Program-made: the position numbers and the translations under genes
NCBI GenBank assembly: GCA_027382625.1
Contig: JAJKFJ010009065.1
Span: 1-14,942, forward strand
Direction: 5' to 3'
DNA length: 14,942 bases
Source: Tetmemena sp. SeJ-2015
Lineage: Eukaryota > Ciliophora > Spirotrichea > Sporadotrichida > Oxytrichidae
Notes under the pieces: generated by a model
Databases searched by the model: none
What the model was told of the DNA's origin: nothing
The model's input: only the letters and a program-made list of their open reading frames with translations
In this document: in pieces, positions 13,044 through 14,942 of the stretch
Layout: the number at the start of each line of letters is the position of its first letter
Numbering within the stretch: position 1 is the first letter of the stretch

Positions 13044-14942
13044 TTGCTGTTCAATGATACGACAAACACTCCCATCTACAATAAGTTCTACAACTACAAT
13101 AGCATGACCTCAACTTCAGTAGTTCAAAACGCCTTGTCCGATCCAGTGGCTGGAGTATTTTGGATGTTTAGATGGCAGCAATCAAATAAAGTAGCAGTAT
13201 TAAGAGGAAACATGTCATTAATTAATTTTTGACATGACAACAGGAGCAGTTACCTTAAAAATAGATTTGACAGATATGACTTCAGCAGATGTTTATTTAG
13301 GGAATCTATTTATGATCACTTAATTGATCGTGTTTTCTATTTTAGATAAATTATTCTTCCATTTATTTCCTTAACTTGAAATAATGAATTTTTTGATTTA
13401 GGAAATATAAAATTCCCGTTTTTTAAGCCTAGCCAGCTCTATATGATACTAATAAACTAATAGTACCTAATATTTATGATTCACTCAATGATTAAGCTCA
13501 CTTGTATACTCTAGACAGAAATAATCTTTAAGTCTAACACACACTCAGGATAACTATGATTTAAAAATAATAAATTCTTAATTTCTATTAAATTTCAAAA
13601 TATTCTAATTAAAAAATTGTACAGATCCAATTTATGCAATTTACTTTTATTCATTCCTATATGATAGATATACATTACGATTATGGGAATCTTAAGAAAA
13701 GATTTTGCTAAACATGCTAAAATAAATCAATAACTTGTGAGCATAAAATTGTTCGTGAATTAAAGGGTATGGAAGATTTTTATTTTCAAAACGAACTACT
13801 GATTGTATATTTTTATTCACATATAAATTTATACTTTGAAAAATATAATGATTTAAAAATTAAAAGGATTACTTTTCCATAATCTTTCGTTATGACTTCT
13901 CTTTCAATTGCTGTAGATGATACCCCAGCTAAATAATTTAAATTTAAATCAGAGATATTAATATTGTGGGAATTTTCTTCTTGATAAATATATTTAAATG
14001 ATTTATAAATATTTTTAAATTAGGTTTATTTATCTTGTGATGGGAAGAAATTAGATAATGTTCACTAAATTTACAGGAATATATAACATAGTCTATTAGA
14101 GAATTTGGACAGGTAACGGCTAGGCCACTTTTTAAGCTTATGTTTTATTTATTTGTGATGGGAACAAGAATGTATAAATGCCTAAATTATTAACAAAAAA
14201 ATATATATTAAAATATAGAAATATGGGAGATAACCATCATCATATTTTTATTCTAAAATATTAAGAAGAAAAAAGTAAAAAATTAATTGCTCGATCTTTG
14301 CTTGAGTTGTTTTATTAAGCCTGATCTTTTGATTGTTAATTATTCTTTTTTATACTCAAAAATTCATTCATTCAATTGTTCGATCTTAAAATTATCTAAT
14401 CGAGCGTTGTTTTTTTTATTAAAAAATCGTTTTTTTGACTAAAATCTGCTGACCAATTGAAAAAAATGAAAATTATTAATTTTTGAATAAAAGAAATTTA
14501 TGAATTTATTTATTCTTTATTTTACTCTCTCTGCCAATTATTTGTGAAGAATATCACTGATTATTTTAATTCCAATGAAAAAAAATATAATGCGTTGCAT
14601 CAACTGGGTGTGCATCTGATGCTTTATTTTCAGGTTTTAGTGCCATATAAGGCATGTCTGGGTTCACAGCTAAAGGTCACTTAATTTTTAGAGGCACAAA
14701 GGAAGATAATTGTTTCGACATGTTTGAAACTGATCCTTCCAATAGTACTAAAATTTAAATTTATTATTTTAAAACAAAATTTTTGTAAAATTGAGTAAAA
14801 TTAATATGATTAATTATTATCGACTGTTAATATGCTTTAAAATAGCACTTGGTATGGTGGGTACGCTAATATATCATCATCATCCTCACCCGCATCAATA
14901 TTTTTTCCCAATTAGAATTAGTAATGTACTGTTTTATAATTT
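13044..14942 (+). CDS. Gene B: repeat-rich paralogue of gene A, IES-interrupted, runs off the window
   Basis: Segments 13044-13301, 13403-13429, 13435-13559, 13896 to about 13960, about 14090-14177, 14591-14745 and 14846 onward. They read NALSDPVAGVFWMFRWQQ, GAVTLKIDLTDMTSADVYLG, KLIVPNIYDSLNDQAHLY, RITMTSLSIAVDDTPAK, IWTGNGQATFQAYVLFICD, SGFTAKGHLIFRGTKEDN and STWYGGYANISSSSS. The module rhythm and the MTSL motif match gene A, so they are probably tandem paralogues of a surface-type protein. A TGA at 13041-13043 precedes the first block, so its N-terminal MDS is missing. A one- or four-base slip in the TTAATTAATTTTT run at 13220-13232 is needed. The join between the segments ending near 13960 and starting near 14090 was not solved. 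Confidence 0.65.
13302..13402 (+). other. IES B1, 101 bp, pointer ATTTAGG
   Basis: ATTTAGG at 13295-13301 and 13396-13402. Joins SADVYLG to NIKFPFFKP. Confidence 0.7.
13430..13434 (+). other. IES B2 or microduplication, 5 bp, pointer AGCC
   Basis: AGCC at 13426-13429 and 13431-13434 with a single T between. Removing 5 bases joins KFPFFKP to ALYDTNKLIV. Confidence 0.5.
13560..13895 (+). other. IES B3, 336 bp, pointer TATGA
   Basis: TATGA at 13555-13559 and 13891-13895, frame-neutral. Joins VQHTLRITM to TSLSIAVDD. The insert is AT-rich. Confidence 0.75.
14026..14164 (+). repeat. Imperfect direct repeat around TTGTGATGGGAA
   Basis: TTGTGATGGGAA at 14035-14046 and 14153-14164 is preceded in both cases by TTTATTTAT, with one extra C in the first copy. 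Both copies encode C-D-G in gene B-like frames. This is either a duplicated module end or a 12-base pointer. Confidence 0.7.
14178..14590 (+). other. IES B4, 413 bp, pointer TATAA
   Basis: TATAA at 14173-14177 and 14586-14590. Joins CDGNKNVQ to CVASTGCASD. It contains the 14-base direct repeat at 14285 and 14374. Confidence 0.65.
14285..14387. repeat. Near-perfect 14-base direct repeat
   Basis: AATTGCTCGATCTT at 14285-14298 and AATTGTTCGATCTT at 14374-14387 differ by one base. Both lie inside IES B4. On the minus strand both give KIEQL in an open frame (NARLDNFKIEQLNE and TQAKIEQL), so they could be remnants of a repeated minus-strand coding unit. Confidence 0.7.
14746..14845 (+). other. IES B5, 100 bp, pointer AATAG
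   Basis: AATAG at 14741-14745 and 14841-14845. Joins FETDPSN to STWYGGYANIS with the required frame change. Confidence 0.8.

Noticed and set aside
13333..13348. A 16-base heterotrich-like intron (GTGTTTTCTATTTTAG)
   Set aside because: It lies inside IES B1, whose 101-bp removal with a 7-base pointer already explains the join.
1..14942. Transposon, CRISPR array, rRNA or bacterial operon
   Set aside because: No transposase, terminal inverted repeats, spaced direct-repeat array or rRNA segments were recognised. The genetic code and structure are those of a ciliate.

Overview
The window reads as germline (micronuclear) DNA of a ciliate, most likely a spirotrich such as an oxytrichid. It is very AT-rich. 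Conventional open frames are short, but islands of protein-like sequence appear once TAA and TAG are read as glutamine and TGA is kept as the only stop. The islands change frame abruptly. At nearly every change a short direct repeat of 3-14 bases flanks an AT-rich insert, and removing one repeat copy plus the insert restores the frame. This is the pattern of macronuclear-destined segments (MDSs) separated by internal eliminated sequences (IESs) with pointer repeats. The organism and nuclear type are inferred from this pattern and the code.

Layout. Bases 1-620 hold a coding-like island of unresolved frame (gene E). A GC-rich, structured island lies at 1138-1270. Gene A (+, about 2046-8783) is the best resolved: removing 18 proposed IESs gives exactly 681 codons ending in TGA, with 19 MDSs. 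It encodes a repeat-rich protein with beta-propeller-like modules and a Thr/Ser/Pro-rich linker. Gene D (-) has MDSs at about 8399-8083 and 7544-7075, inside the two longest IESs at the 3' half of gene A, and another minus-strand island lies at 2760-2640. One gene A MDS (7702-7792) in turn lies inside a proposed gene D IES, so the two genes appear reciprocally interleaved on opposite strands. Gene C (-, 10792 to about 9875 or lower) resembles peroxin PEX16 in two motifs. An AT-rich stretch follows, with one minus-strand island at 12368-12450. Gene B (+, 13044 to beyond the window end) resembles gene A and carries at least five IESs.

How they work together. Genes A and B look like tandem paralogues for extracellular or surface-type repeat proteins. 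Gene C, if it is PEX16, acts in peroxisome membrane biogenesis. Nothing suggests a shared pathway; what they share is germline architecture. All joins were made by eye from pointer repeats and frame restoration. No macronuclear sequence was available to confirm them.
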